Below, in pieces: positions 1 to 8,941 of a stretch of 64,000 nucleotides of DNA. The notes under the pieces are model-generated. The model saw only the letters and a program-made list of their open reading frames with translations, was not told the origin of the DNA and did not search any database. Position 1 is the stretch's first letter. Every line of letters starts with the position of its first letter. The DNA is from Wocania_A spongiicola (GTDB lineage: Bacteria; Bacteroidota; Bacteroidia; Flavobacteriales; Flavobacteriaceae). The stretch spans positions 186,001-250,000 of the forward strand of contig NZ_JAMFLZ010000003.1 in assembly GCF_023502325.1 (NCBI RefSeq). The letters run 5' to 3'. Position numbers and translations under genes: made by a program.

Positions 1-142
1 ATTGTGCAACGTTTGTGCCTACTGAAAATGCACTGCGAGAAGTACCTGGTCTATTCGAATTAATAACATCTGTATATTGACTAAACGCATGTGTACTAAT
101 TAAGCTTAGCAATAAAATTAAAGTAGATTTGATTGGGCTCAT
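1..142 (-). CDS. Transporter-like outer-membrane protein, N-terminus only
   Basis: Only the first 47 codons lie in the window; the gene runs off the left edge. The protein starts MSPIKSTLILLLSLI, a typical signal peptide with a likely cleavage after AFSQ. The mature protein would begin YTDVINSNRPGTSRSAF. That opening resembles flavobacterial proteins annotated as 'transporter' in the phenol-degradation MetA-type beta-barrel family, which would place it in the outer membrane. The family call rests on this short stretch alone. It is transcribed away from the DUF4834 gene to its right, so the region 143-300 must hold two divergent promoters. Confidence 0.55.
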   Translation of the reverse strand, partial: MSPIKSTLILLLSLISTHAFSQYTDVINSNRPGTSRSAFSVGTNVAQ

Positions 143-277
143 AATGAATATTTTTTTACGTATCTATAGTTTAAGGATGCTCATTACTTTTATAATAAAT
201 CTTTAATAGGATGCTCAAATATAGATATTTTATACTTTTTTTATCATTTTTGAACGTTTTTTAAGTGTTTAGAATTG

Positions 278-285
278 TATTTTTG
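278..285 (+). promoter_or_regulatory. Candidate -7 element for the DUF4834 gene
   Basis: TATTTTTG matches the Bacteroidota -7 consensus TAnnTTTG and lies 17 bp upstream of an ATG at 302. A TTTG occurs at 249-252, further away than usual for the -33 box. The site argues that translation starts at 302 and not at the in-frame TTG at 275, which would lie upstream of the promoter. Confidence 0.4.
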
Positions 286-301
286 TATAAAATATTTTTT
301 T

Positions 302-583
302 ATGTTACAGTATGCATCTGTTGTAGGATTAGTAAAAATGATACTAATCATTATGCTAATTTATTTTGGAATTAAAATATTAGCACGATTATTTGCACCA
401 TTTTTAGTTAAATATGTTGCAAAAAAAGCTGAGCAACGGTTTGGAGATCAATTTGGACAATTTCAAGGGCGGCAACAAGAAAAACCAAAAAAAGAAGGGG
501 AAGTAAGTATTGATAAAATGCCAAACACTAAAACCTCGAATAAAGATGTTGGTGATTATGTAGATTATGAGGAAATAGACTAA
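302..583 (+). CDS. DUF4834 family small membrane protein
   Basis: A protein of about 93 residues with one N-terminal hydrophobic segment (MILIIMLIYFGIKILARLF), then the characteristic stretch of this Bacteroidota family (APFLVKYVAKKAEQRFGDQF) and an acidic tail ending VDYEEID. It is probably a single-pass inner-membrane protein with a cytoplasmic tail. No function is known. A TTG start 27 bp upstream is possible but less likely, because a -7 element overlaps that region. It precedes the YfhO gene by 167 bp and probably has its own transcript. Confidence 0.7.
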   Translation: MLQYASVVGLVKMILIIMLIYFGIKILARLFAPFLVKYVAKKAEQRFGDQFGQFQGRQQEKPKKEGEVSIDKMPNTKTSNKDVGDYVDYEEID

Positions 584-750
584 TATTTTAGAAGCTCTTT
601 TTCTTAATATTCTTTACAAAAAACTCAAAGCCTAATTATTTTATATGTTACAATTCTCCTATTTAAATGAAAATAGGAATCTAAAATAAATATAAGTTGG
701 GTTTCAAAAATTATGTTTATTTTCACAACTATTGTTTTTAATACATATTC

Positions 751-3183
751 ATGCAGTTTTCATTAAAAAAAGTACTTCCACACTTATTAGTTTTAGTAGG
801 GTTTGTAATATTGTCTTTAGCATATTTTAGCCCAGTTTTAAAAGGAAAACAGATTTTGCAAAGCGACATCGTGCAATATATTGGCATGAGTAAGCAACAA
901 AAAGACTTTAGCGCCAAAACTGGAGAGGAAACTTATTGGACAAATAGTGCTTTTGGTGGAATGCCTACCTATCAATTAGGCGCTAAATACTCTCATAATT
1001 ATATTAAAAAGTTAGATTTAGCATTACGTTTTTTACCACGACCAGCCGACTATCTTTTCTTGTATTTGCTAAGCTTTTATGTGCTTCTCCTAGTTTTAAA
1101 AGTTGATTTTAAACTTGCAGCCATTGGGGCAATTGCTTTTGGGTTTTCTACCTATTTAATAATCATTCTTGGTGTTGGACATAATAGTAAAGCTCATGCA
1201 ATAGCTTATATGCCCTTAGTTTTAAGTGGTGTTATTTTAACCTTTAGAAAAAAATATATTTTTGGGTTTTTGCTAACGGTAGTAGCGATGGGCTTAGAAA
1301 TTGTGTCAAATCATTTTCAGATGACCTATTATTTGCTATTATTAGTTATTGTTTTAGGAATCGCGTACTTAATTGATGCTTATAAAAAGAAAATACTGGC
1401 TCATTACTTTAAATCAGTTGGAATTTTGTTTGCTGCGGTATTTCTTTCATTAGCCTTAAATGCTACAGGGATTTTAGCTACAAAAGAATATGTTAAAGAA
1501 AGTACACGAGGAAAAAGTGAGTTGACTATAAATGCTGATGGATCAGCAAAGGAGGTGACATCTGGTTTAGATAAGGATTATATTACTCAATTTAGTTACG
1601 GTATTTTAGAAACGTTTAATCTATACATCCCACGATTAATGGGGGGAGGTAATGGAGAAGATGTAGGTAAGGATTCTGCAACATACGAAGCTTTTAGGAA
1701 GTTAGGCGCATCTCCAAGTCAAGCTTTGCAAGAATCAAAGCGAGCACCAATGTACTGGGGAGCTCAGCCTATTGTAGAAGCTCCTGCTTATATTGGAGCA
1801 GTTGTCTTGTTTTTGTTTGTTTTTGCTTTGTTTTTGGTTAAAGGACGCATAAAATGGTGGTTAATTGGCGGAACAATTCTATCATTACTACTGTCTTATG
1901 GGAAGAATCAGCCATTTGCATTTTTAACGGACTTTTTTATTGATTATGTCCCGTTTTACAATAAGTTTAGAGCAGTAAGCTCTATACAAGTTATTTTAGA
2001 ACTGTGTATTCCTGCTCTTGCAATTTTTGGGCTTGTAAGGTTGTTTAATGATTTTGAAAAGAAAGAAGAGAAACTAAAGGCTTTAAAATTTACTGCAATA
2101 ATAACTGGAGGGGTAGCTATTCTGTTTTTATTTTTTAAATCATCTTTTGATTTTGCTGGTGTTAATGATGGATTTTATCGTCAGAATTATGGGCAAGCTT
2201 TTATTGATGCTATCAAGGAGGATAGAAAAGTGTTGTTTACTAATGATACCATTAGAACGCTTATACTAGTATTGCTTTCAGCGGGCTTAATTTTTATGTT
2301 TTTAAAAGAAAAACTAAAAGAAAAATGGGTTATGCTCGCTTTTGCAGCTCTTATTCTTTTTGATTTAATTGGTGTAGATAAACGTTATGTAAATAATGAT
2401 GATTTTGTTTCTGCGATGCAAGTTAATAAGCCTTTTCAGATGAATGAAGCTGATAAGGAAATATTAAAAGATACAACGTATTTTAGAGTGTTTGATTTGG
2501 TTTCAGGGCCGTCAAAACCATCGTATTACCACAATTCGCTAAATGGCTATAATGCTGCTGAATTAAAACGATACCGAGAGTTGTTTGATTTTTATATTGC
2601 TAAAAACAACATTAATGTGCTTAATATGCTAAATACTAAGTATATCATTATTCAAGATGATAACGGTAACATTGTGCCTTACACAAACGAAGAAGCTAAT
2701 GGAAATGCTTGGTTTGTAGAAAAACTAATTGGAGTGTCATCGGCTGATGAAGAAATTAAGCTTTTAGATAGCTTGAACAATAAGAAACAAGCTTTAATTG
2801 ATATTAGAATTCCAGTTTCAAATTTTAATGATAGCTTTAAATTGGATTCTTTAGCATCAATAGCTTTGAAAAAAGTAACTCCTAATTATTTAAAATACGA
2901 ATCAAACAATTCAAATGACGGGTTTGCAGTGTTTTCAGAGGTGTATTACGGTAATGGCTGGAAAACAATGGTAGATGGAAAAGAAACGATGCATATGCGT
3001 GTTAATTATACGCTTCGAGGTATGGAGGTTCCGGCTGGAAAGCATGTTATTGAATTTAAGTTTGATCCAGATGTTGTAAAAACAGGAAGTAGTATTGCTC
3101 TAGCGAGCTCTATCTTTTTTGGATTATTGCTTTTAGGAGGATTATTTTACGAGTTTAAGAAAAAACGACGAGAAAGTGCGTAA
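751..3183 (+). CDS. YfhO family multi-pass membrane protein
   Basis: An 810-residue integral membrane protein with a dozen or more hydrophobic segments over residues 1-540 and a C-terminal soluble region closing with one more membrane helix and a basic tail (FKKKRRESA). The early motif LQSDIVQYIGMSKQQKDF and the WTNSAFGGMPTYQL stretch are hallmarks of the Bacteroidota YfhO group. YfhO-type proteins have a GT-C-like membrane fold and are thought to glycosylate lipid-linked or envelope polymers; in Gram-positives YfhO acts in lipoteichoic acid glycosylation. The substrate here is unknown. It heads an operon: the next gene overlaps it by 8 bp and the third overlaps the second by 3 bp, tying it to glycan assembly. 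Confidence 0.8.
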   Translation: MQFSLKKVLPHLLVLVGFVILSLAYFSPVLKGKQILQSDIVQYIGMSKQQKDFSAKTGEETYWTNSAFGGMPTYQLGAKYSHNYIKKLDLALRFLPRPADYLFLYLLSFYVLLLVLKVDFKLAAIGAIAFGFSTYLIIILGVGHNSKAHAIAYMPLVLSGVILTFRKKYIFGFLLTVVAMGLEIVSNHFQMTYYLLLLVIVLGIAYLIDAYKKKILAHYFKSVGILFAAVFLSLALNATGILATKEYVKESTRGKSELTINADGSAKEVTSGLDKDYITQFSYGILETFNLYIPRLMGGGNGEDVGKDSATYEAFRKLGASPSQALQESKRAPMYWGAQPIVEAPAYIGAVVLFLFVFALFLVKGRIKWWLIGGTILSLLLSYGKNQPFAFLTDFFIDYVPFYNKFRAVSSIQVILELCIPALAIFGLVRLFNDFEKKEEKLKALKFTAIITGGVAILFLFFKSSFDFAGVNDGFYRQNYGQAFIDAIKEDRKVLFTNDTIRTLILVLLSAGLIFMFLKEKLKEKWVMLAFAALILFDLIGVDKRYVNNDDFVSAMQVNKPFQMNEADKEILKDTTYFRVFDLVSGPSKPSYYHNSLNGYNAAELKRYRELFDFYIAKNNINVLNMLNTKYIIIQDDNGNIVPYTNEEANGNAWFVEKLIGVSSADEEIKLLDSLNNKKQALIDIRIPVSNFNDSFKLDSLASIALKKVTPNYLKYESNNSNDGFAVFSEVYYGNGWKTMVDGKETMHMRVNYTLRGMEVPAGKHVIEFKFDPDVVKTGSSIALASSIFFGLLLLGGLFYEFKKKRRESA

Positions 3184-4453
3184 AAAAGCACTCATTATAA
3201 CATATTATTGGCCGCCAGCTGGGGGTCCAGGAGTTCAACGTTGGTTGAAGTTTGTTAAATATTTGCCTCAATTTAATGTTGAACCTATAGTTTATATTCC
3301 AGAAAACCCTAATTATCCTTTGGTTGATGAGAGTTTAGTATCTGAAGTTTCAGATAGTTTGAAAATTATAAAACATCCCATAAAAGAGCCTTATAAACTA
3401 GCGGGGTTATTTTCGAAAAAATCATCTAAGACAATAAGTAAGGGTATTATTTCAGAAAAAAATAAACAGAGTTTTATTGAGAAAGCAATGCTTTACATTC
3501 GCGGTAATTATTTTATACCAGATGCTCGTAAAGGTTGGGTAAAACCTTCTGTGTCTTACCTATCAAACTATATTTCTGAAAACGATATAGATACTATTAT
3601 TACTACTGGCCCGCCACATAGCTTGCATCTTATTGGCTTGCAGTTAAAAGAGAGATTAGAGGTTAGATGGTTAGCAGATTTTAGAGACCCTTGGACAACT
3701 ATTGGGTATCATAAACAATTAAAACTAACAAAAAAGGCTCAACAAAAACATAAAAGGCTCGAAAAGCAAGTTTTAAATACTGCTGATCAAATTATCGTAA
3801 CGAGTTCTGTAACTAAAAAAGAGTTTGAAAGTTTAACAAAGAAACCTATTGAAGTTATAACTAATGGATATGATTATGAACCTGTTGAAAAGATAGAATT
3901 AGACTCTAAGTTTTCAATAGCTCATATAGGGTCTTTATTATCTAAAAGGAATCCAGAAATTTTATGGAAAGTTTTAAGTGATTTAATTGAAGCTAACGAA
4001 GGTTTTGCTAAGGGTTTTCAGTTGAATTTCGTTGGTGCAGTAAGTCAAGATGTGCTTAATTCAATAGATAATAATAATTTAAGTAATTATATAAATAATG
4101 TAGGATATATTTCTCATAATGAATCAATAAAATATCAAAAAAAATCACAAATACTATTATTGATTGAAATCGATTCTGAGGAAACAAAATGCATTATTCC
4201 TGGAAAACTATTTGAGTATATGGTTTCTAATAGGCCAATTATTGCTTTAGGCCCGAAAGGCTCAGATATTGAAAAAATTATAAAAGAAACTAATACAGGG
4301 AATTACTTTTATTATAATGATTACGAATTGTTAAAATCGACTATATTAAATCACTATAAAGCATTTCAGAATAAAACATTACAATCTCATGCTATTGGAT
4401 TACAAAAGTATAGTAGAAAATCGTTAACCGAATCCTTATCTAAATTAATATAA
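3176..4453 (+). CDS. GT-B glycosyltransferase (GT4-like)
   Basis: A 425-residue predicted cytoplasmic glycosyltransferase. The N-terminus (KALIITYYWPPAGGPGVQRW) is the nucleotide-fold opening common to Bacteroidota GT4-like enzymes. The motif PGKLFEYMVSNRPIIALGP near residue 345 is the sugar-nucleotide binding segment of the C-terminal Rossmann domain. The start is a GTG inside the end of the YfhO gene, which gives the conserved N-terminus and indicates translational coupling. It lies between a YfhO-like protein and a flippase, so it likely adds a sugar to a lipid-linked precursor. Donor and acceptor cannot be read from sequence. Confidence 0.8.
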   Translation: MRKKALIITYYWPPAGGPGVQRWLKFVKYLPQFNVEPIVYIPENPNYPLVDESLVSEVSDSLKIIKHPIKEPYKLAGLFSKKSSKTISKGIISEKNKQSFIEKAMLYIRGNYFIPDARKGWVKPSVSYLSNYISENDIDTIITTGPPHSLHLIGLQLKERLEVRWLADFRDPWTTIGYHKQLKLTKKAQQKHKRLEKQVLNTADQIIVTSSVTKKEFESLTKKPIEVITNGYDYEPVEKIELDSKFSIAHIGSLLSKRNPEILWKVLSDLIEANEGFAKGFQLNFVGAVSQDVLNSIDNNNLSNYINNVGYISHNESIKYQKKSQILLLIEIDSEETKCIIPGKLFEYMVSNRPIIALGPKGSDIEKIIKETNTGNYFYYNDYELLKSTILNHYKAFQNKTLQSHAIGLQKYSRKSLTESLSKLI

Positions 4454-5907
4454 TGGGAATTGTTGCATCACAATCATTTAAAAACATAATATCTACCTAT
4501 CTAGGGTTTTTAATTGGTGCAATTAATACTTTATTTCTGTATACAGAGTTTTTAAGCGACGAATACTATGGTATGGTTGGTTATATGCTCTCTTTAGCAT
4601 ATGTAATAATGCCATTAATGGCTTTTGGTGTGCATAACACGTTGGTAAAATTTTATTCATCTTTTAAAACGCGTGTGTCGCTGAATAGCTTTTTAACACT
4701 TATGCTGTTTTTACCTCTGGCAATCATTTTTCCGCTAACTGTAATAACCCATTTTTGTTATGAAATGATTGGAGAATTCTTATCAATTAAAAACTCTATT
4801 ATAACTAAGTACATATGGCACACTATTTTTATAGCAATTGCTTTAGCTTATTTTGAAATATTTTTTGCGTGGACTAAAGTGCAAATGCAAACCGTATTTG
4901 GTAATTTTATGAAAGAAGTTTTTCATAGAGTAGGAACCATGGTTTTATTGTTTTGTCTTTATTTTAAAGTTGTAGATGTTGAGCAATTTATGATTGGGTT
5001 AGTTGCTGTTTATGTTTTAAGGATGATAGTCATGTTGCTATATGCTTTTAGTATGAAACTTCCAATTATTACATTTAAAAAAGTAAACGGTTTAAGCGCT
5101 ATAGTAAAATACTCTTTTTTAATAATAATTGCAGGTTCAATAGCAACCATTCTCTTAGATATAGATAAAGTGATGTTAGGTTATTATATTCCAATAGAGC
5201 AAATTGCGTACTATAATGTTGCAATTTTTATTGCTGCTGTTATTGCTGTTCCACAACGCTCAATGCATCAAATATTATTGCCATTATCTGCTAAATGCTT
5301 AAATGAAAAAGATTTTGATTCTTTAAAGGATTTATACAAGCGTAGTTCGCTTAACTTGTTTATTGTTAGTGGTTTTATTTTTTTATTGATTGTACTTAAT
5401 ATTAATCAACTATATAATATAATTCCAGAAGAGTTTAATGGCGGGATTTTTGTAGTTTTTATAATTAGTGTAGCAAAATTATATGATGCTATTTTAGGTA
5501 GTAATAATGCTATTTTATTTAATAGCGATTATTACAGAATGGTGTTGTTTTTTGGTGTAATTCTAGTAATAGTTATGATTTTTTTAAATATATTTTTCAT
5601 TCCGCTTTACGGTATTAACGGAGCTGCTTTAGCAACTTTTTTAGCTATCTTTTTATACAATACAATTAAACTAGTTTTTGTTTATAAGAAATTCAATATG
5701 TTGCCATTTAGTGCTAATACATTTAAAATAGGATTATGTATCACATTGGTTATTGTTTTGTTTTATTTCTGGGATTTTTCTTTTCACCCTATAGTCAATA
5801 TCATTTTAAAATCGGGACTTATTGCAATTTTATATGGGGTGGTTATTTATTTGTTCAAATTTTCAGAAAATATAACAGAACTTATAGATAAGGTGTTGAA
5901 GCGATAA
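4453..5907 (+). CDS. Oligosaccharide flippase (MOP/Wzx-like)
   Basis: A 484-residue protein that is hydrophobic throughout, with roughly 12-14 predicted membrane helices and few charged loops, matching the polysaccharide biosynthesis branch of the MOP exporter superfamily. Such proteins flip undecaprenyl-linked oligosaccharides across the inner membrane. Stop and start codons overlap as TAATG with the upstream glycosyltransferase, so the two are coupled. It is the only clear flippase in the window, so it could in principle serve the large glycan locus 20 kb to the right, though a separate flippase outside the window is just as possible. Confidence 0.8.
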   Translation: MGIVASQSFKNIISTYLGFLIGAINTLFLYTEFLSDEYYGMVGYMLSLAYVIMPLMAFGVHNTLVKFYSSFKTRVSLNSFLTLMLFLPLAIIFPLTVITHFCYEMIGEFLSIKNSIITKYIWHTIFIAIALAYFEIFFAWTKVQMQTVFGNFMKEVFHRVGTMVLLFCLYFKVVDVEQFMIGLVAVYVLRMIVMLLYAFSMKLPIITFKKVNGLSAIVKYSFLIIIAGSIATILLDIDKVMLGYYIPIEQIAYYNVAIFIAAVIAVPQRSMHQILLPLSAKCLNEKDFDSLKDLYKRSSLNLFIVSGFIFLLIVLNINQLYNIIPEEFNGGIFVVFIISVAKLYDAILGSNNAILFNSDYYRMVLFFGVILVIVMIFLNIFFIPLYGINGAALATFLAIFLYNTIKLVFVYKKFNMLPFSANTFKIGLCITLVIVLFYFWDFSFHPIVNIILKSGLIAILYGVVIYLFKFSENITELIDKVLKR

Positions 5908-6017
5908 ATATTTTATGTAACTGCTATTTGTGAAAAAAACCTGAAACAAATTCAGAATTAGTTCAATAATCAATATTTAATGCATTGTTTTCCAGTTTTT
6001 AAATATTGAGTTTTACT

Positions 6018-6066
6018 AAAAAAAGAAACCCCCACGAATTTGCTTTGAGGCAAACTTATCGCGGGG
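6018..6066 (-). terminator. Rho-independent terminator of the 6092-7348 gene
   Basis: On the minus strand a long hairpin (CCCCGCGA pairing with TCGTGGGG with one G-U pair, extended by AGTTTGC/GCAAATT around a short loop) is followed by a run of T with one interruption. It starts 26 bp after the stop codon of the minus-strand gene. Confidence 0.8.
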
Positions 6067-6091
6067 ATTTCCAACTAACCAACCAAAATTG

Positions 6092-7348
6092 TTATGATCT
6101 TCTTCTTGAAGTCGATCTTGTATTGTTATTACTAGAATTACTTCTTCTGCTTTGTGTTGCTCTAGGTTTACTTTGCGTAGACCTTGTAACTGTTCTTTGA
6201 GTCGATCTAGGTTTGCTAGTTCTAGTGACAGTTCTTTGAGTGGCTCTAGGCTTATTTTGAGAAGTCCTTGTAGCTACACGTTGAGTATTTCTAGTTGTAT
6301 TCTGTCTTTTATTATATGTACGTGTGTTTGCGTTATTTGGTTTTCTAGTAACCGAAGTATTTCTATTTCTAGTTACTGTTCTAGTACTATTTACACTTGG
6401 TCTATTAGTTCTAGTAACGCTTTCTCTAGTTCTTTTAGTATTATTTGCACGTGTGTTATTTCTAGATGGTGTACTTGTTCTAGTGTTTTCACGTCTAGCA
6501 GGCTCTCTATTAATTCTCTGAGAATTTGCTCTAGAGTTTCTGTTTACAGTTGAACTATTTCTTCTTACAGCAGAACTATTTCTTCTTGTAGAGTTTGCTT
6601 GAGCTATATCTCTTCTAGAATTAGCACGTCTGTTTATTTGTGTTTTGTTTCTTGCGCTTCTATTTACAGTAGCGTAGTTTCTATTTCTATAAACTTTATG
6701 CCCGCGTCTAGTCGCAATAGCAGTTCTTGGCCTGTAGTTATTATAAAACGGTCTGTTATAAGTATAACGAATTGGGTTATAATACTGTCTGTATGGTCTG
6801 TTGTAAACTACACAATAATCGTACGATGGAATGCTGTAGTATCTGTGCCAAGGTCTGTAAATATAACTTCTATTATAAATGTTTATAAATCCTGTGAAAT
6901 GTGAGTAACGGTTAAAACGGTTATAGTGTACATATAAACTTCCAATTCGTGAGATGTTACCAAAAGTGTTATAAAAAATATTTACATTACCTACTTGGTT
7001 TACACGACCATAATAATCGTAAAAAATAGGAGTATTCTCTATTTGAATAATCGCTCCAAACTCATCATATTGCACATAAGCGTTATAATCGTAACCCGAA
7101 TTAAAACTAATATTTGCATTTGGAGACCCAACCGAAACACTAAAACGAGAATTCCCTCTTAGGATATTAAAATCGAATTGCCCATCGCGAAATACTGAAA
7201 ATTCAATACCGTCTTCTACAAAAATGAAAGAATTACTATAGCCACCATAAAAGGTTGACATAGTATTTACTGTTGTATTTGTTGTCGTTGCATTAGCAGT
7301 AAATCCTGTAAGGACTAAACCAGCTAATAAGAATATTAATTTTTTCAT
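6092..7348 (-). CDS. Secreted protein with Arg/Thr/Ser/Asn-rich tail, paralogue of 10420-11127
   Basis: 418 residues. A signal peptide (MKKLIFLLAGLVLTGFTANA) is followed by a domain of about 200 residues beginning FIFVEDGIEFSVFRDGQFDF. That domain has repeated short units of the form IGSLYVHYNRF, rich in Tyr, Gly and Asn, suggesting a beta-strand repeat. Residues 225-418 are low-complexity and strongly basic, dominated by Arg, Thr, Ser and Asn. The N-terminal domain is clearly homologous to the protein at 10420-11127 (FVERGVEFLVFPDGSFDF), whose tail differs. The basic tail could bind polyanions such as DNA or acidic polysaccharide. No function is known. It ends in a strong terminator and seems monocistronic. 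Confidence 0.65.
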   Translation of the reverse strand: MKKLIFLLAGLVLTGFTANATTTNTTVNTMSTFYGGYSNSFIFVEDGIEFSVFRDGQFDFNILRGNSRFSVSVGSPNANISFNSGYDYNAYVQYDEFGAIIQIENTPIFYDYYGRVNQVGNVNIFYNTFGNISRIGSLYVHYNRFNRYSHFTGFINIYNRSYIYRPWHRYYSIPSYDYCVVYNRPYRQYYNPIRYTYNRPFYNNYRPRTAIATRRGHKVYRNRNYATVNRSARNKTQINRRANSRRDIAQANSTRRNSSAVRRNSSTVNRNSRANSQRINREPARRENTRTSTPSRNNTRANNTKRTRESVTRTNRPSVNSTRTVTRNRNTSVTRKPNNANTRTYNKRQNTTRNTQRVATRTSQNKPRATQRTVTRTSKPRSTQRTVTRSTQSKPRATQSRRSNSSNNNTRSTSRRRS

Positions 7349-7566
7349 AATTGTAAATTTTAAGGGTTACGATTATGTATTTACAAACAGCGTGCCAAAA
7401 AAAAGAGTGTGACTTAACCCTTTGTAAATCAGTAAACAATAGTTAATAACTTTTTTTAAGTAGAGATGAACAAGATTGTTTTTGTGGGAAAAATTAGCTA
7501 GCTTCGTTTAGCGTTGTGAATAAATTATAGAAGCCAAAGAATCTTTATCAAAAAACCTTTAACCAA

Positions 7567-8760
7567 ATGTTACACATTTATAAAAAAATATTTAAAGCTT
7601 TTTTGTTAATGTTAGCCTTTGTTATAACTAGTTGCAATTCTGAAAATAAAAAAAAGACTGAGGTATATACCGAAGTTGTAAAAATTGATACGCGTATAAA
7701 TGCTCTACCTTTAAAAATAAAACATCCTGTAAATAATCCACAATCTGAAGAAAAAATTAACTTAGGAAGACTACTTTTTTTCGATCCTATTCTATCAGGC
7801 GATAAAGATGTAGCTTGTGCTACATGTCATCACCCAAATAATGGCTATGCAGAATTTAGAGATCTTTCCATTGGTGCAAACGGAAAAGGCTTCGGTATTA
7901 ACCGTAAGTTTAATACACCTAATAATATTCCTTTTGTCAAACGAAATGCACACACCGTTTTAAATACCGCATTTAATGGTATAACTCCTTCAAAACATTA
8001 TAATCCAGAAGATGCACCCATGTTTTGGGATTCTAGGGTTAACAGTTTGGAGGCACAGGCTATAGAGCCTATTAAAGCACTTGAGGAAATGCGTGGTATA
8101 AATTACACAGAAGAAGAAATTTTAAACGAAGTAGTTTTAAGAATAAAAGAAATTTCTGAATATCAGAAACTCTTTAAAAAAGCATTTAGAGGGAATAATT
8201 CTATTAGTATTGAAAACATAGGGAAAGCTATTGCTACATATGAAAGAACTTTGGTTACCAATAACTCACGTTTTGATAAATATATGCGTGGTGATACTAA
8301 TAGTATTTCTCTAGGTGAAAGAGAAGGTTTTGAAGTTTTTAAAAAAGTGGGATGTGCTAACTGTCATAACGGACCCATGTTTTCAGATTATAAAGTTCAT
8401 ACTTTAAGTGTGCCAGAAAATGATAAACTTTCAAAGGCTGACGATGGCTTCGAACATAAATTTAGTTTCCGTACGCCTACACTGCGTAATTTAAGATTTA
8501 CTGCACCTTATATGCATAATGGCACATTACCAAGCCTGCAAAGAGTGTTAGAATTTTATGAGGATTTATCATTTAACAAGTCAAGAAACAACAAAGTAGC
8601 TGAAAATACCATAGATACATTAGCGAAAAACTTAACGATTAAAGTCAAGGACATGTCATTAATTATATCATTTTTAAACACTTTGAATGATGAAAGTTTT
8701 GATAAAACAATTCCAGAAAAAGTTCCAAGTGGACTTGAGGTTGGCGGGAATATTAAATAA
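7567..8760 (+). CDS. Di-haem cytochrome c peroxidase (MauG/CcpA family) lipoprotein
   Basis: 397 residues. The lipoprotein signal ends with a lipobox Cys at residue 23 (FVITSC). Two c-type haem sites are visible: CATCH at 84-88 and CANCH near residue 263. The segment APYMHNGTLPSL supplies the likely Met axial ligand region of this family. Members reduce hydrogen peroxide in the periplasm using c-type cytochromes; some relatives have other oxidative roles, so peroxide as substrate is a family-level inference. It is probably anchored to a periplasmic membrane face. It stands alone between divergent or unrelated genes. Confidence 0.85.
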   Translation: MLHIYKKIFKAFLLMLAFVITSCNSENKKKTEVYTEVVKIDTRINALPLKIKHPVNNPQSEEKINLGRLLFFDPILSGDKDVACATCHHPNNGYAEFRDLSIGANGKGFGINRKFNTPNNIPFVKRNAHTVLNTAFNGITPSKHYNPEDAPMFWDSRVNSLEAQAIEPIKALEEMRGINYTEEEILNEVVLRIKEISEYQKLFKKAFRGNNSISIENIGKAIATYERTLVTNNSRFDKYMRGDTNSISLGEREGFEVFKKVGCANCHNGPMFSDYKVHTLSVPENDKLSKADDGFEHKFSFRTPTLRNLRFTAPYMHNGTLPSLQRVLEFYEDLSFNKSRNNKVAENTIDTLAKNLTIKVKDMSLIISFLNTLNDESFDKTIPEKVPSGLEVGGNIK

Positions 8761-8766
8761 ACCTAC

Positions 8767-8800
8767 CTTGAAAGCAAAGGCATTTTTCAAGTCTTTGTTT
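8767..8800 (+). terminator. Weak candidate terminator after the peroxidase gene
   Basis: CTTGAAA at 8767 pairs with TTTCAAG ending at 8791 across an 11-base loop and is followed by a T-rich but interrupted tract. The stem is AT-rich, so this is tentative. Confidence 0.3.
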
Positions 8801-8941
8801 TAATACCAAGAGGGATTAGTTGGAGTCCATAGCAAATATATATTATCAAATGTCAAAAAAGTATTTGTACTTAGAAACTAAAAATAAGTAACTTTCAAAA
8901 ATTCAATGCTATTAATGATATAAACGCTTAAAACCATATCA

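Noticed and set aside
657..678. Hairpin TCCTATTT/AAATAGGA between the DUF4834 and YfhO genes
   Set aside because: It lacks a T tract, is very AT-rich and may be chance in this composition; not called as a terminator.
6006..6904. Overlapping plus-strand frames opposite the Arg/Thr-rich tail gene
   Set aside because: They are Ser/Leu-rich mirror images of the low-complexity minus-strand coding sequence and have no features of their own.
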